A DNA stretch of 64,000 bases, taken from Rhodoglobus sp. (lineage in GTDB: Bacteria; Actinomycetota; Actinomycetes; Actinomycetales; Microbacteriaceae). A model generated the notes under the pieces. The model saw only the letters and a program-made list of their open reading frames with translations, searched no databases and was not told the origin of the DNA. Location of the stretch: assembly GCA_025464445.1 (NCBI GenBank), contig JAODLY010000009.1, positions 1 through 64,000 on the forward strand, in the 5' to 3' direction. This document shows, one piece after another, positions 27,697 to 35,319 of the stretch; the stretch's first letter is position 1; each line of letters opens with the position of its first letter. A program made the position numbers and the translations under genes.

Positions 27697-29058
27697 TTAG
27701 TCGCTGCTGATGAAGACGTTCTTGGTTTCGGTGAAGGCTGTCGCGGCATCCGGGCCGAGCTCGCGGCCGAGGCCGCTCTGTTTGAACCCGCCGAATGGCG
27801 TCGAGTACCGCACCGAGGAATGCGAGTTGACCGAGAGGTTGCCGCTCTCCACGCCGCGCGCGACCCGGATGGCGCGGCCGACATCCCTGGTCCAGATCGA
27901 CCCGCTCAGCCCGTACACGCTCGCGTTGGCGAGGGCGATCGCGTCAGCCTCGTCCTCGAACGGGAGCACGGTCACGACGGGCCCGAAGATCTCGTCGGTG
28001 ACCCTGCGGTCGTCGCGGGACTTAGGCAGCACGACAGTCGGGGCGAACCAGTAGCCGGGGCCGGTCGGTGCGGTTCCGCGGAACGCGACGTCCGTGTCAT
28101 CCGGCTGGTAGGCCGTCACCGAGTCGAAGTGGGTCTTCGATACCAGGGGACCCATCTCGGTGGCTTCGTCGTTCGGGTCGCCAACGGCGACGCCCTTCAC
28201 CGCGGGCTCGAGAAAATGCAGGAATTTCTCGTACACACTGCGCTCCACGAGGATGCGACTGCGCGCGCAGCAATCCTGTCCTGCGTTTTCGAAGACCGCG
28301 TAGGGGGCCGTCGCGGCGGCCTTCTCGAGATCGGAGTCCGCGAACACGATGTTGGCCGACTTGCCGCCGAGTTCGAGCGTCACCGCTTTGACCTGGTCCG
28401 CACAGCCGGCCATCACCCGCTTGCCCACCTCTGTGGAGCCGGTGAACACGATCTTGCGCACGTCCTCGTGGGTCACGAACCGTTCGCCGACGACGCTGCC
28501 CTTACCCGGCAGCACCTGGAAGAGTCCCTCGGGCAGGCCCGCCTCTATGGCGAGTTCGCCGAGGCGCATCGCGGTGAGCGGCGTCCATTCCGCGGGCTTG
28601 AGCACCACGGCGTTGCCCGCCGCGAGCGCGGGCGCGAAACCCCAGCTCGCGATCGTCATGGGGAAGTTCCACGGAACGATGACCCCCACCACCCCGAGGG
28701 GCTCGAGGAATGTCACGTCGAGCCCGCCCGCCACCGGGATCTGCTTGCCGATCATGCGCTCGGGCGCAGCCGCGTAGTAGTTCAGCACATCGCGGACGTG
28801 GCCGGCCTCCCAGCGCGCCTGCGTCACGGGATGCCCGGAGTTGGCGACCTCGAGGGCGGCGAGCTCCTCGATCGCGCCTCCGACCGCCGCCGCGAAATCC
28901 CGCAGCGCGGAGGCCCGCGCCGCCGGAGCGAGCGCCGCCCAGGCCTTCTGCGCGGAGACTGCACGAGCGACGGCGTCATCCACTCCCGCAAGCGTGGTGT
29001 GCTCGACGACCTGCAGTTCGGTCTCGTCGGCGGGGTTGATGAGGGTGGTCGAGGTCAT
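27697..29058 (-). CDS. NAD(P)-dependent aldehyde dehydrogenase (gamma-glutamyl aldehyde type)
   Basis: This 453-residue ALDH has catalytic C263 in AGQDCCARSR and general base E229 in TLELGGKSANIV. VPWNFPM, FTGSTEVGK and the C-terminal PFGGFKQSGLGRELG complete the family pattern. The ATG at 29058 overlaps the amidotransferase stop by 4 bases; the frame open to 29157 is within that gene and is dropped. In this operon it most likely oxidises the gamma-glutamylated aldehyde produced from the amine. How the glutamylated amine is first oxidised is not obvious from the operon. Confidence 0.9.
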   Translation of the reverse strand: MTSTTLINPADETELQVVEHTTLAGVDDAVARAVSAQKAWAALAPAARASALRDFAAAVGGAIEELAALEVANSGHPVTQARWEAGHVRDVLNYYAAAPERMIGKQIPVAGGLDVTFLEPLGVVGVIVPWNFPMTIASWGFAPALAAGNAVVLKPAEWTPLTAMRLGELAIEAGLPEGLFQVLPGKGSVVGERFVTHEDVRKIVFTGSTEVGKRVMAGCADQVKAVTLELGGKSANIVFADSDLEKAAATAPYAVFENAGQDCCARSRILVERSVYEKFLHFLEPAVKGVAVGDPNDEATEMGPLVSKTHFDSVTAYQPDDTDVAFRGTAPTGPGYWFAPTVVLPKSRDDRRVTDEIFGPVVTVLPFEDEADAIALANASVYGLSGSIWTRDVGRAIRVARGVESGNLSVNSHSSVRYSTPFGGFKQSGLGRELGPDAATAFTETKNVFISSD

Positions 29059-29852
29059 CGGTTCACGCTCCGAGCTGCGTTCATTCGATACGTACGCGCG
29101 GCGTCGACAAGTCCTTCGAAGAGCCTGATGTCGTCCTCGTCCTGTTCGGGATGCCACTGCACGGCCACCCCGAACGGCACGCCCGGCAGTTCGACCGCCT
29201 GGATCGTGCCGTCATCCGAGCGCGCGGTCACGACGAGGCCGTCGCCGACCCTGTCGATCGCCTGGTGGTGGTACGACTTGCCGACAAGCGAACCCCCGAC
29301 CAGTCCCGCGAGTTTCGTCGCGCCGTCGACGGCTACCTCGTTGTCGGCGAAATTGCCGTCACCCAGGTTGTACCGGGTCGAGCCGACGATGTCGGGCAGG
29401 TGCTGCACGAGCGTGCCGCCGAGGGCGACGTTGAGCACCTGGGCGCCGCGGCAGATGCCGAGGAACGGAAGCTGCAGGTCTATGGCCGCGGTGAGCAGCG
29501 CGTCTTCCCATGCATCGCGGTCGCGGCGGGGCTCATCCGTCTCCGGGTGGGCGGCCTGACCGTAGCGTGCTGGATCGACATCCTTGCCACCCGTGACGAT
29601 GAGGCCGTCGAGACCGGCGAGCACCTGGCGCGCGATGTCGTCGTCGACCGGTTGTGGCGGTAGCAGGATGGCGATGCCGCCGGCCTTGTTCACCGCGTCG
29701 AAGTACACCTTCGGCAGAAAGGACGCCGGCACGTCCCACACCCCGGTCTGCGCCTGCTCGAGGTAGGTGGTGAGGCCGATGAGAGGTCGCTGGTCTCGAT
29801 ACGGCGCTGGCGCGCCTAGTCGACCGACGTCGTCAGAAGCGCTCAAAGCCAC
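29055..29852 (-). CDS. Class I glutamine-amidotransferase-like gamma-glutamyl hydrolase (PuuD type)
   Basis: This 265-residue hydrolase is related to gamma-glutamyl-GABA hydrolase PuuD and peptidase C26. The nucleophile elbow LGICRGAQVLNVALGG contains C134, and WHPE near residue 234 gives the His-Glu pair. It would release free glutamate from the gamma-glutamyl acid. The start is taken at the GTG at 29852, inside the 3' end of the glutamine-synthetase-like gene. A TCGATACG element lies within the first ~20 codons, so residues ~9-21 (VGRLGAPAPYRDQ) are repeat-encoded. The conserved fold begins only at PLIGLTTY. Confidence 0.88.
   Translation of the reverse strand: MALSASDDVGRLGAPAPYRDQRPLIGLTTYLEQAQTGVWDVPASFLPKVYFDAVNKAGGIAILLPPQPVDDDIARQVLAGLDGLIVTGGKDVDPARYGQAAHPETDEPRRDRDAWEDALLTAAIDLQLPFLGICRGAQVLNVALGGTLVQHLPDIVGSTRYNLGDGNFADNEVAVDGATKLAGLVGGSLVGKSYHHQAIDRVGDGLVVTARSDDGTIQAVELPGVPFGVAVQWHPEQDEDDIRLFEGLVDAARTYRMNAARSVNR
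29792..29829. repeat. TCGATACG element inside the amidotransferase gene
   Basis: The sequence TCTCGATACGGCGCTGGCG followed by CGCCTAGTCGACC matches the interspersed family. It lies within the 5' coding region of the hydrolase gene and ends a few bases before the upstream gene's stop codon. It is in frame and stop-free in this orientation. Confidence 0.8.
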
Positions 29853-31215
29853 GCACCCGCTCCCAGTCGGTGATCGCAGCGTCATACGCTGACTGCTCCA
29901 CGCGGGCGTTGTTGAGGTAGTGCTCGACCACCTCGGCTCCGAACGCATCGCGGGCGATCTCGGAGGCGGCGAAGAGCGCTGTGGCCTCACGAAGCGATGA
30001 AGGCACCCGGGGGGCATCCGACACGTAGGCGTTGCCCTCGAAGATCGGCTCCAGTTCGAGTTCGTGCTCGATGCCGTAGAGCCCGCCCGCGATGAGTGCT
30101 GAGACGGCGAGGTACTGGTTCACGTCGCCGCCGGGAACGCGGTTCTCGACCCGCAGCGAACGGCCGTGGCCGACCACGCGGAGTGCGCAGGTGCGATTGT
30201 CGAGGCCCCAGGCGACGGCCGTCGGGGCGAAGCTGCCCTCGACGTAGCGCTTGTACGAGTTGATGTTGGGGGCGAAGAACAGGCTCAACTCGCGCAGGGT
30301 CTTCAGCTGTCCGGCGATCCAGTGCTCCATGAGCTTCGAGAAGCCGTACTTGCCGTTCTTGTCCGACATCACGGGGTCGCCGTCCTTGCCGACCACCGAG
30401 AGGTGGATGTGGCAGGAGTTGCCCTCACGCTCGTTGTACTTGGCCATGAAGGTGAGCGACTTGCCGTGCTGGTCGGCGATCTCTTTCGCGCCGTTCTTGT
30501 AGATCGAGTGGTTGTCGCAGGTGGCGAGCGCGTCCGTGTACCGGAACGCGATCTCCTGCTGGCCGAGGTTGCACTCGCCCTTCACGCCCTCGCAGTACAT
30601 GCCGGCGCCGTCCATGCCGTTGCGGATCTCGCGCAGCAGGGGTTCCATGCGGCTGGATGCCAGCAACGCGTAGTCGATGTTGTAGTCGCTGGCCGGGTAG
30701 AGATCGGTGTACTTCTTCTTCCAGGCATCCCGGTACGAGTCCTCGAAGACGATGAACTCGAGCTCGGTGCCGACGAAGGCGGTCAGGCCCCGCTCGGCGA
30801 GCCGGGCGAGTTGCTTCTTGAGCACCTGGCGCGGGTCGGGGTTGACGGGCTTCTCGTCCAGCCAGGTCAGGTCGGCCGTGACCATCGCGGTGCCGGGCAG
30901 CCACGGGATGACGCGCAGCGTGTCCAGGTCGGGCATCATGGCCATGTCGCCGTAGCCCTTCTCCCAGGAGCTGATCGCGTAGCCGTCGACGGTGTTCATC
31001 TCGACGTCAACGGCGAGCAGGTAGTTGCAACACTCGGCGCCGTGCTCGGCGAGCTCCTCGAGGAAGAGCCTCGCCGACGCCCGCTTGCCGACCAGCCTGC
31101 CCTGCATGTCGGTGAAGGCGATGATGACGGTGTCGATCTCTTTGGCCGCGACGAGCTTGCCCAGTTCGTCGATCGTGAGGTTTCCCGACTTCGCCGTCGT
31201 GCTCGCTGCTGCCAT
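29833..31215 (-). CDS. Glutamine-synthetase-family gamma-glutamyl-amine ligase (GlnA3/GlnA4/PuuA-like)
   Basis: This 460-residue member of the GS family has GTELEFIVFEDSYRDA, MYCEGVKGECNLGQQEIAFRY (metal and substrate glutamates) and NSCHIHLSV for ATP and metal binding. RYVEGSFAPTAVAWG and ALRVVGHGRSLRVENRVPG follow. It differs from housekeeping GlnA in the N-terminal beta-grasp (FTDMQGRLVGKRASARLFL) and the lack of the adenylylation-loop motif. Such proteins ligate glutamate to polyamines or ethanolamine. Divergence from an ethanolamine-type permease favours ethanolamine; the downstream PuuD-like hydrolase also fits polyamines. Confidence 0.88.
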   Translation of the reverse strand: MAAASTTAKSGNLTIDELGKLVAAKEIDTVIIAFTDMQGRLVGKRASARLFLEELAEHGAECCNYLLAVDVEMNTVDGYAISSWEKGYGDMAMMPDLDTLRVIPWLPGTAMVTADLTWLDEKPVNPDPRQVLKKQLARLAERGLTAFVGTELEFIVFEDSYRDAWKKKYTDLYPASDYNIDYALLASSRMEPLLREIRNGMDGAGMYCEGVKGECNLGQQEIAFRYTDALATCDNHSIYKNGAKEIADQHGKSLTFMAKYNEREGNSCHIHLSVVGKDGDPVMSDKNGKYGFSKLMEHWIAGQLKTLRELSLFFAPNINSYKRYVEGSFAPTAVAWGLDNRTCALRVVGHGRSLRVENRVPGGDVNQYLAVSALIAGGLYGIEHELELEPIFEGNAYVSDAPRVPSSLREATALFAASEIARDAFGAEVVEHYLNNARVEQSAYDAAITDWERVRGFERF

Positions 31216-31259
31216 CGTTAGCTCCTCATTGAATTGTCGAACCGAGTGCCCAATCCGAC

Positions 31260-31302
31260 CATTACATCACAGCGCCACCCGTGGACTGCTGCCGATGTAA
31301 TG
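31260..31302. promoter_or_regulatory. Inverted repeat in the divergent GS/permease promoter
   Basis: CATTACATC (31260-31268) and GATGTAATG (31294-31302) are exact inverted copies 25 bases apart, in the 198-base gap between the ligase and permease genes. They are good candidates for a regulator site, perhaps for the FadR protein at the end of the operon. Confidence 0.5.
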
Positions 31303-31413
31303 CGGATTTAACATCCAAAGGTAGACACCGGGTACCAATAGCGGCCAAGCTCGTGGACAACCCGCGCTCGGGTCCCTTCCGAGCCCTGCCACCGATTCTT
31401 TGGAGGATTCTTC

Positions 31414-32997
31414 ATGACGGATACGAAGACAACGGCCTCAGGGGCCACGTACAAGAAGGCCGAAGCCGGGTACTTCGAGAAACGCAGCCTCAAGCGCACG
31501 GCCGGCTTCTGGGGTCTCTGGGGAATCGGCATCGCCGCCGTCATCTCGGGTGACTTCTCCGGCTGGAACTCGGGCATCGGAACCAGCGGATGGGGTGCGC
31601 TTGCCATCGCGACCGTACTGATCGCCGTCATGTACTTCGCGCTGATCTTCTCGATCGGCGAGATGAGTTCGGCGCAGCCGCACACGGGCGGCGCGTACTC
31701 CTTCGCCCGCTCCGCGCTCGGCCCCTGGGGCGGTTTCGTCACCGGTCTGGCCGAGACCGTCGAATACGTGGTGACGACCGCAGTCGTCGTGTGGTTCTCG
31801 GCGATCTACGCGGACTCGGCGATCGCGGGCCTGCTCGGCGTGACTACCGTGCTTCCGCAGTGGCTGTGGTGGATAATCCTCTACGTCGTCTTCATCGGGC
31901 TCAACTCGCTGGGCGCCTCGATCGGCTTCCGCTTCGCGCTGATCGTCGCGATCATCTCGATCGCGGTCATCCTGTTCTTCGTCATTGCGGCAATCGCCAC
32001 TGGCTCCGTCGATTTCGGCAAGCTCCTGGACATCGCCGGTCCGGATGGCTCGACCGGGCAGTTCCTGCCGTTCGGTGGCATCGGCATCCTGTTCGCACTG
32101 CCGTTCGCGATCTGGTTCTTCCTCGGCATCGAGGAGCTGCCGCTGGCCGCCGAGGAAGCGCACAACCCGCAGAGGGACATCCCGCGCGCCGGCGTCTGGG
32201 GCATTGTCACGCTTGTCGTGCTCGGCCTTCTGGTGCTCGTGCTCAACCCAGCAGTCACCGGATCCGCCGACCTGGCGGTGCTTCCGGATGCCGGCGAGCC
32301 GCTGCTCGGTGGTTTCCGCGCGATCCTCGGAACCCAACTCGCCTCGCTGCTCGCGATCTTCGCCCTCATCGGGCTTCTCGCATCGCTGCAGGGCATCATG
32401 TTCGCCTACGGGCGCAACATGTACTCGCTCTCGCGGGCCGGCTACTACCCGAAGTTCCTCTCTCTCACCAGCGCACGCTTCAAGACCCCGATCATCGCGC
32501 TCGTCGTCGGTGGTGTGATCGGGTTCATCATCCTGTTGCTCGTGCTGATCGTGCTTCCGGTGGTCAACGCGGATGCTGCAGCGGCGGCATCCGGCATCAT
32601 CCTGTTGATCGCCGTCTTCGGCGCGGTCATCAGCTACATCATGCAGATGGTGTCGTTCGTCGTGCTTCGCAGGAAGTTCCCGAATGCGTCGCGTCCGTAC
32701 AAGAGTCCCGTGGGTGTTCCCGGCGCTGTCGTCGCGGGCATCCTGGCTTTCGGAGCCTTCCTCGGAATCGTGCTGAACTCCACGTTCCTCACTGCGGTTG
32801 TGACCTTCGTGGTCATCTTCGCCGTCGGTATCCTGCTGTTCGCGCTCGTCGGTCGCCACAGCCTGGTGTTGTCCCCGGAGGAGGAGTACGCCCTCAGCGG
32901 CGGGCTGCACGGCGACCCTCAGGCCGAGGGCTATGACGCCATGGAAGCCGAGATCTTCGACACCCCGGCGGCTGCGGCGAAGAAGACGGCAAAGTAG
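31414..32997 (+). CDS. Ethanolamine-type APC permease
   Basis: This 527-residue permease has about 12 TM helices. The N terminus AGYFEKRSLKRTAGFWGLWG followed by VISGDFSGWNSGIGTSGWG matches the ethanolamine permease subfamily of APC transporters. SSAQPHTGGAYSFARSALGP and FFLGIEELPLAAEEAHNP are further family hallmarks. An extended hydrophilic C-terminal tail (~60 residues) is present. GGAGG lies just upstream of the ATG. It is divergent from the gamma-glutamyl-amine ligase, so it probably brings in the amine that the operon degrades. Substrate by family resemblance only. Confidence 0.87.
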   Translation: MTDTKTTASGATYKKAEAGYFEKRSLKRTAGFWGLWGIGIAAVISGDFSGWNSGIGTSGWGALAIATVLIAVMYFALIFSIGEMSSAQPHTGGAYSFARSALGPWGGFVTGLAETVEYVVTTAVVVWFSAIYADSAIAGLLGVTTVLPQWLWWIILYVVFIGLNSLGASIGFRFALIVAIISIAVILFFVIAAIATGSVDFGKLLDIAGPDGSTGQFLPFGGIGILFALPFAIWFFLGIEELPLAAEEAHNPQRDIPRAGVWGIVTLVVLGLLVLVLNPAVTGSADLAVLPDAGEPLLGGFRAILGTQLASLLAIFALIGLLASLQGIMFAYGRNMYSLSRAGYYPKFLSLTSARFKTPIIALVVGGVIGFIILLLVLIVLPVVNADAAAAASGIILLIAVFGAVISYIMQMVSFVVLRRKFPNASRPYKSPVGVPGAVVAGILAFGAFLGIVLNSTFLTAVVTFVVIFAVGILLFALVGRHSLVLSPEEEYALSGGLHGDPQAEGYDAMEAEIFDTPAAAAKKTAK

Positions 32998-33013
32998 CAG
33001 TCCTGGTTAGGCC

Positions 33014-33061
33014 GAATGGCCTTCGTTCGCTAGGTTCATCACCGACGGACGGAGGCCATTC
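33014..33061 (+). promoter_or_regulatory. Inverted repeat that can mask a ribosome-binding site
   Basis: GAATGGCCT (33014-33022) is the exact inverse of AGGCCATTC (33053-33061), which overlaps the GGAGG ribosome site and abuts the GTG at 33062. Folding of the leader would sequester translation initiation of the small L7/L12-like gene. Confidence 0.45.
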
Positions 33062-33337
33062 GTGGCTACAGACAGCGACAATCCGGAGATCGCCGAGCTG
33101 CAGCGCCAGGTGCGCAGGCAGGGCGAACTCATCGATGCCCTGTACCGCAAGGTGGGCATCGGCCAGCTGGATGCCGATGGCATCCCCATCGACGGCGCCG
33201 CCCCCGCTGACGTCATCGACGCCATCACGAGCGGCAGCACCATCGAGGCGATCAAGCGCTGGCGCGCCCACACCGGCGTGGGGCTCAAAGAGGCGAAGGA
33301 TGCTGTCGAGGCCCTGGCCCGCACGCTCCGCAAGTAA
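33062..33337 (+). CDS. Small protein with ribosomal L7/L12 C-terminal-domain fold
   Basis: This 91-residue protein starts at GTG 33062 with GGAGG upstream. Residues 1-35 form a coiled-coil-like helix (EIAELQRQVRRQGELIDALY). The C-terminal half contains IEAIKRWRAHTGVGLKEAKD followed by AVEALA, which closely resembles the helical part of the ribosomal protein L7/L12 C-terminal domain. The full L7/L12 N-terminal dimerisation domain is absent, so it is not a ribosomal stalk protein. Small L7/L12-CTD proteins of this kind are known in actinobacteria; their role is unknown. Confidence 0.75.
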   Translation: MATDSDNPEIAELQRQVRRQGELIDALYRKVGIGQLDADGIPIDGAAPADVIDAITSGSTIEAIKRWRAHTGVGLKEAKDAVEALARTLRK

Positions 33338-33363
33338 TTTTGGCCGTCGGGCGACCTTCCAGA

Positions 33364-33428
33364 CCCTCTCGCGCGTCAGCACATTTGTACGGGCACCTTC
33401 CTTATGTGCTGACCGACAGGAGGGCGCG
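33364..33428. repeat. Compound inverted repeat between convergent genes
   Basis: GTCAGCACAT (33375-33384) pairs exactly with ATGTGCTGAC (33404-33413) across a 19-base loop. Outer arms CCCTC/GAGGG and CGCGC/GCGCG extend the pairing after a bulge. There is no U-tract, so it is either a weak bidirectional terminator or another structured element. The rest of the 166-base gap holds no convincing gene. Confidence 0.55.
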
Positions 33429-33503
33429 AAACAGGTCGCCGGGGCTCGAACGGCGACGGCACCGAGGCCCGCGAGCGGGACCGCGCGGAACTGGCCGGGC
33501 AGC

Positions 33504-33941
33504 TCACGAAAAGGCGCAGAACAGCACCATCACTGCCAGGCCCACCCCGGTGAACGCACCGGAGGCCATGGCGACCCGCCACGCGGCATCCGGGCGCCCG
33601 AGCGTCAGCCAGGCGCGGGCGAAGCCCCATGCGACTACCACGATGGCGAAGGCACCGGCCGCCGGCACCGCGAGGGCATGATGGCCGAGGGTCGACCCAT
33701 GCGGCAGGAAGACCAGGAAGGTGAGAGCCATCGCCCACAGGTCGATGACATGCTCGCGCAGGAACGGCATCCCCCGCGACAGCCTCGCGCAGACCACGGA
33801 TGCGATGACAAGCAGCCCAGCAGACGCGATCGACACGAGAGGCGAGTGCAGCGCGATGGCGGCGGCCATGACCGCCACCATCAGCGCATGCGTGGGTGCT
33901 TCGCGCAGCAGGTGCGCTGCCCCGGGTGCTACGCGGTCCAC
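33504..33941 (-). CDS. Small multi-span membrane protein
   Basis: This 145-residue protein is read from a GTG at 33941 that lies within the last codons of the aldehyde dehydrogenase gene (13-base overlap). It has four or five hydrophobic helices: HALMVAVMAAAIALHSPLV, IASAGLLVIASVVCARL, LWAMALTFLVFLPHG, LAVPAAGAFAIVVVAWGF and a C-terminal GAFTGVGLAVMVLFCAF. I do not recognise the family. It is the last gene of the SIS-kinase-ALDH unit, so a transport or membrane-associated role in that pathway is possible. Confidence 0.65.
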   Translation of the reverse strand: MDRVAPGAAHLLREAPTHALMVAVMAAAIALHSPLVSIASAGLLVIASVVCARLSRGMPFLREHVIDLWAMALTFLVFLPHGSTLGHHALAVPAAGAFAIVVVAWGFARAWLTLGRPDAAWRVAMASGAFTGVGLAVMVLFCAFS

Positions 33942-35305
33942 ACCGTCTTCGCGTTGACGAACTCGCGGATGCCGAATTGGCCCAGCTCGCGCCCGTAGCC
34001 GGAATCCTTCACCCCGCCGAAGGGGAGGCCGAAGAACGACGCGGTATTGCCGTTGGCGAAGACGGCGCCGAACTCGAGTTGGTCCTGCAGTTTGGCGAGC
34101 TCCCCCGGCTCCGAGCTCCAGACGGAGGCCGCGAGGCCGAAATCCGAGTCGTTCGAGAGCGCGATGGCTTCTTCGATGGACGCGACCTTGTATACCGATG
34201 CGACAGGCCCGAAGCACTCCTCGCGGAAGATGCGCATTTCCGGGCCTACTCCGGTGAGCACTGTCGCCGGGTAGAAGAAGCCGGGGCCGTCAGGCAGCAC
34301 CCCGCCGGTATGAACAGTCACACCCTTGGCGATCGCATCCTCGACGAGCTCGTGGGCCTCGGCGCGCACCGACGCGGTCGCCATGGGACCGAACGAGGTG
34401 TCAGCGGCGAACGGGTCACCCGGCTTCATGCCCTGCATGCGGGTGAGGAACGCAGCGAACCAGTCGTCGTAGATGTCCTCATGGATGTAGAAGCGCTTCG
34501 CGCAGATGCAGCTCTGGCCGCTGTTCTGGGTGCGGGAGTTCGCACCGAACTCCGCGCTGCGGGCGATGTCGGCCGACGGCATCACCACGAACACGTCGGT
34601 GCCGCCGAGCTCGAGCACGCTCTTCTTGATGTTGCGACCGGCCGCCTCCGCGACGGCTGAACCCGCCCCGACCGAGCCGGTGAGCGTGACCGCCCTGATG
34701 CGACGGTCGTCGATGAGCTTCGACGCCGCGGCACCCTCGATGAGCAGGGTCTGGAATGCCCCGGCAGGAAAGCCGGCGCGCTCGAACAGCTCGCCCAGGT
34801 AGAGCGCAACCTGCGGCACGGATGACGCGTGCTTGAGCAGCCCGGTATTGCCTGCCATGAGGGCGGGCGCCGCGAAGCGGATGACCTGCCAGAACGGGTA
34901 GTTCCATGGCATCACGGCGAGCACCGTGCCGATCGGCTGGAACACGATCCGTGCCTCCGAGGCACCCACGGCCTTCGCGTCCACGGGTGACTCGGAGGCA
35001 AGGTATTGCTCGGCGTGGTCCGCATAGTGGCGCATGCCATTCGCCGACTTGGTGGCCTCGTACTTCGCCGTGCCGATTGTCTTGCCCATCTCGGTCGACG
35101 CGAGAGCCGCGATCGTCTCGAGTTCGGCATCCATCATGTCGGCCGCCTTGTGCATCCATGCCGAGCGTTGAGCGAACGTCGTCGCCCGCATCAGCGCGTT
35201 TGCCTTATCGGCCCGGTCGAGGATCGCCTCGACCTCTGCGGCCGTGTGCGGCGCGAAACTCTTCTCGACCTCGCCGGTCGTGGGGTTGAGCGTTGCGATT
35301 GCCAT
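33929..35305 (-). CDS. Aldehyde dehydrogenase (succinate-semialdehyde dehydrogenase-like)
   Basis: This 458-residue ALDH begins at the ATG at 35305 (AAGGAG upstream); the far longer frame to 35953 overlaps the kinase and is excluded. Catalytic C266 is in SGQSCICAKRF and E232 in VLELGGTDVFVV. VMPWNYPFWQVIRFAAPALM, LTGSVGAGSAV and the end PFGGVKDSGYGRELGQFG are typical of actinobacterial GabD1-type semialdehyde dehydrogenases. It follows the sugar kinase by 14 bases. Next to a copper amine oxidase operon it is a natural enzyme for the aldehyde that oxidase would release. Confidence 0.88.
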   Translation of the reverse strand: MAIATLNPTTGEVEKSFAPHTAAEVEAILDRADKANALMRATTFAQRSAWMHKAADMMDAELETIAALASTEMGKTIGTAKYEATKSANGMRHYADHAEQYLASESPVDAKAVGASEARIVFQPIGTVLAVMPWNYPFWQVIRFAAPALMAGNTGLLKHASSVPQVALYLGELFERAGFPAGAFQTLLIEGAAASKLIDDRRIRAVTLTGSVGAGSAVAEAAGRNIKKSVLELGGTDVFVVMPSADIARSAEFGANSRTQNSGQSCICAKRFYIHEDIYDDWFAAFLTRMQGMKPGDPFAADTSFGPMATASVRAEAHELVEDAIAKGVTVHTGGVLPDGPGFFYPATVLTGVGPEMRIFREECFGPVASVYKVASIEEAIALSNDSDFGLAASVWSSEPGELAKLQDQLEFGAVFANGNTASFFGLPFGGVKDSGYGRELGQFGIREFVNAKTVWTA

Positions 35306-35319
35306 GAATAACTCCTTTG

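Noticed and set aside
31438-32910. A 490-codon minus-strand frame opposite the ethanolamine-type permease
   Set aside because: Its Asp/Glu/Arg/His-rich composition is the mirror of a membrane protein gene, a known artefact.
33415-33500. A high-GC3 stretch in the gap at about 33.4-33.5 kb that reads like a short coding fragment (GTEARERDRAELAGQL)
   Set aside because: There is no start codon after the upstream stop, it is only about 45 codons, and no homologue is recognised; it may be chance or a relic.
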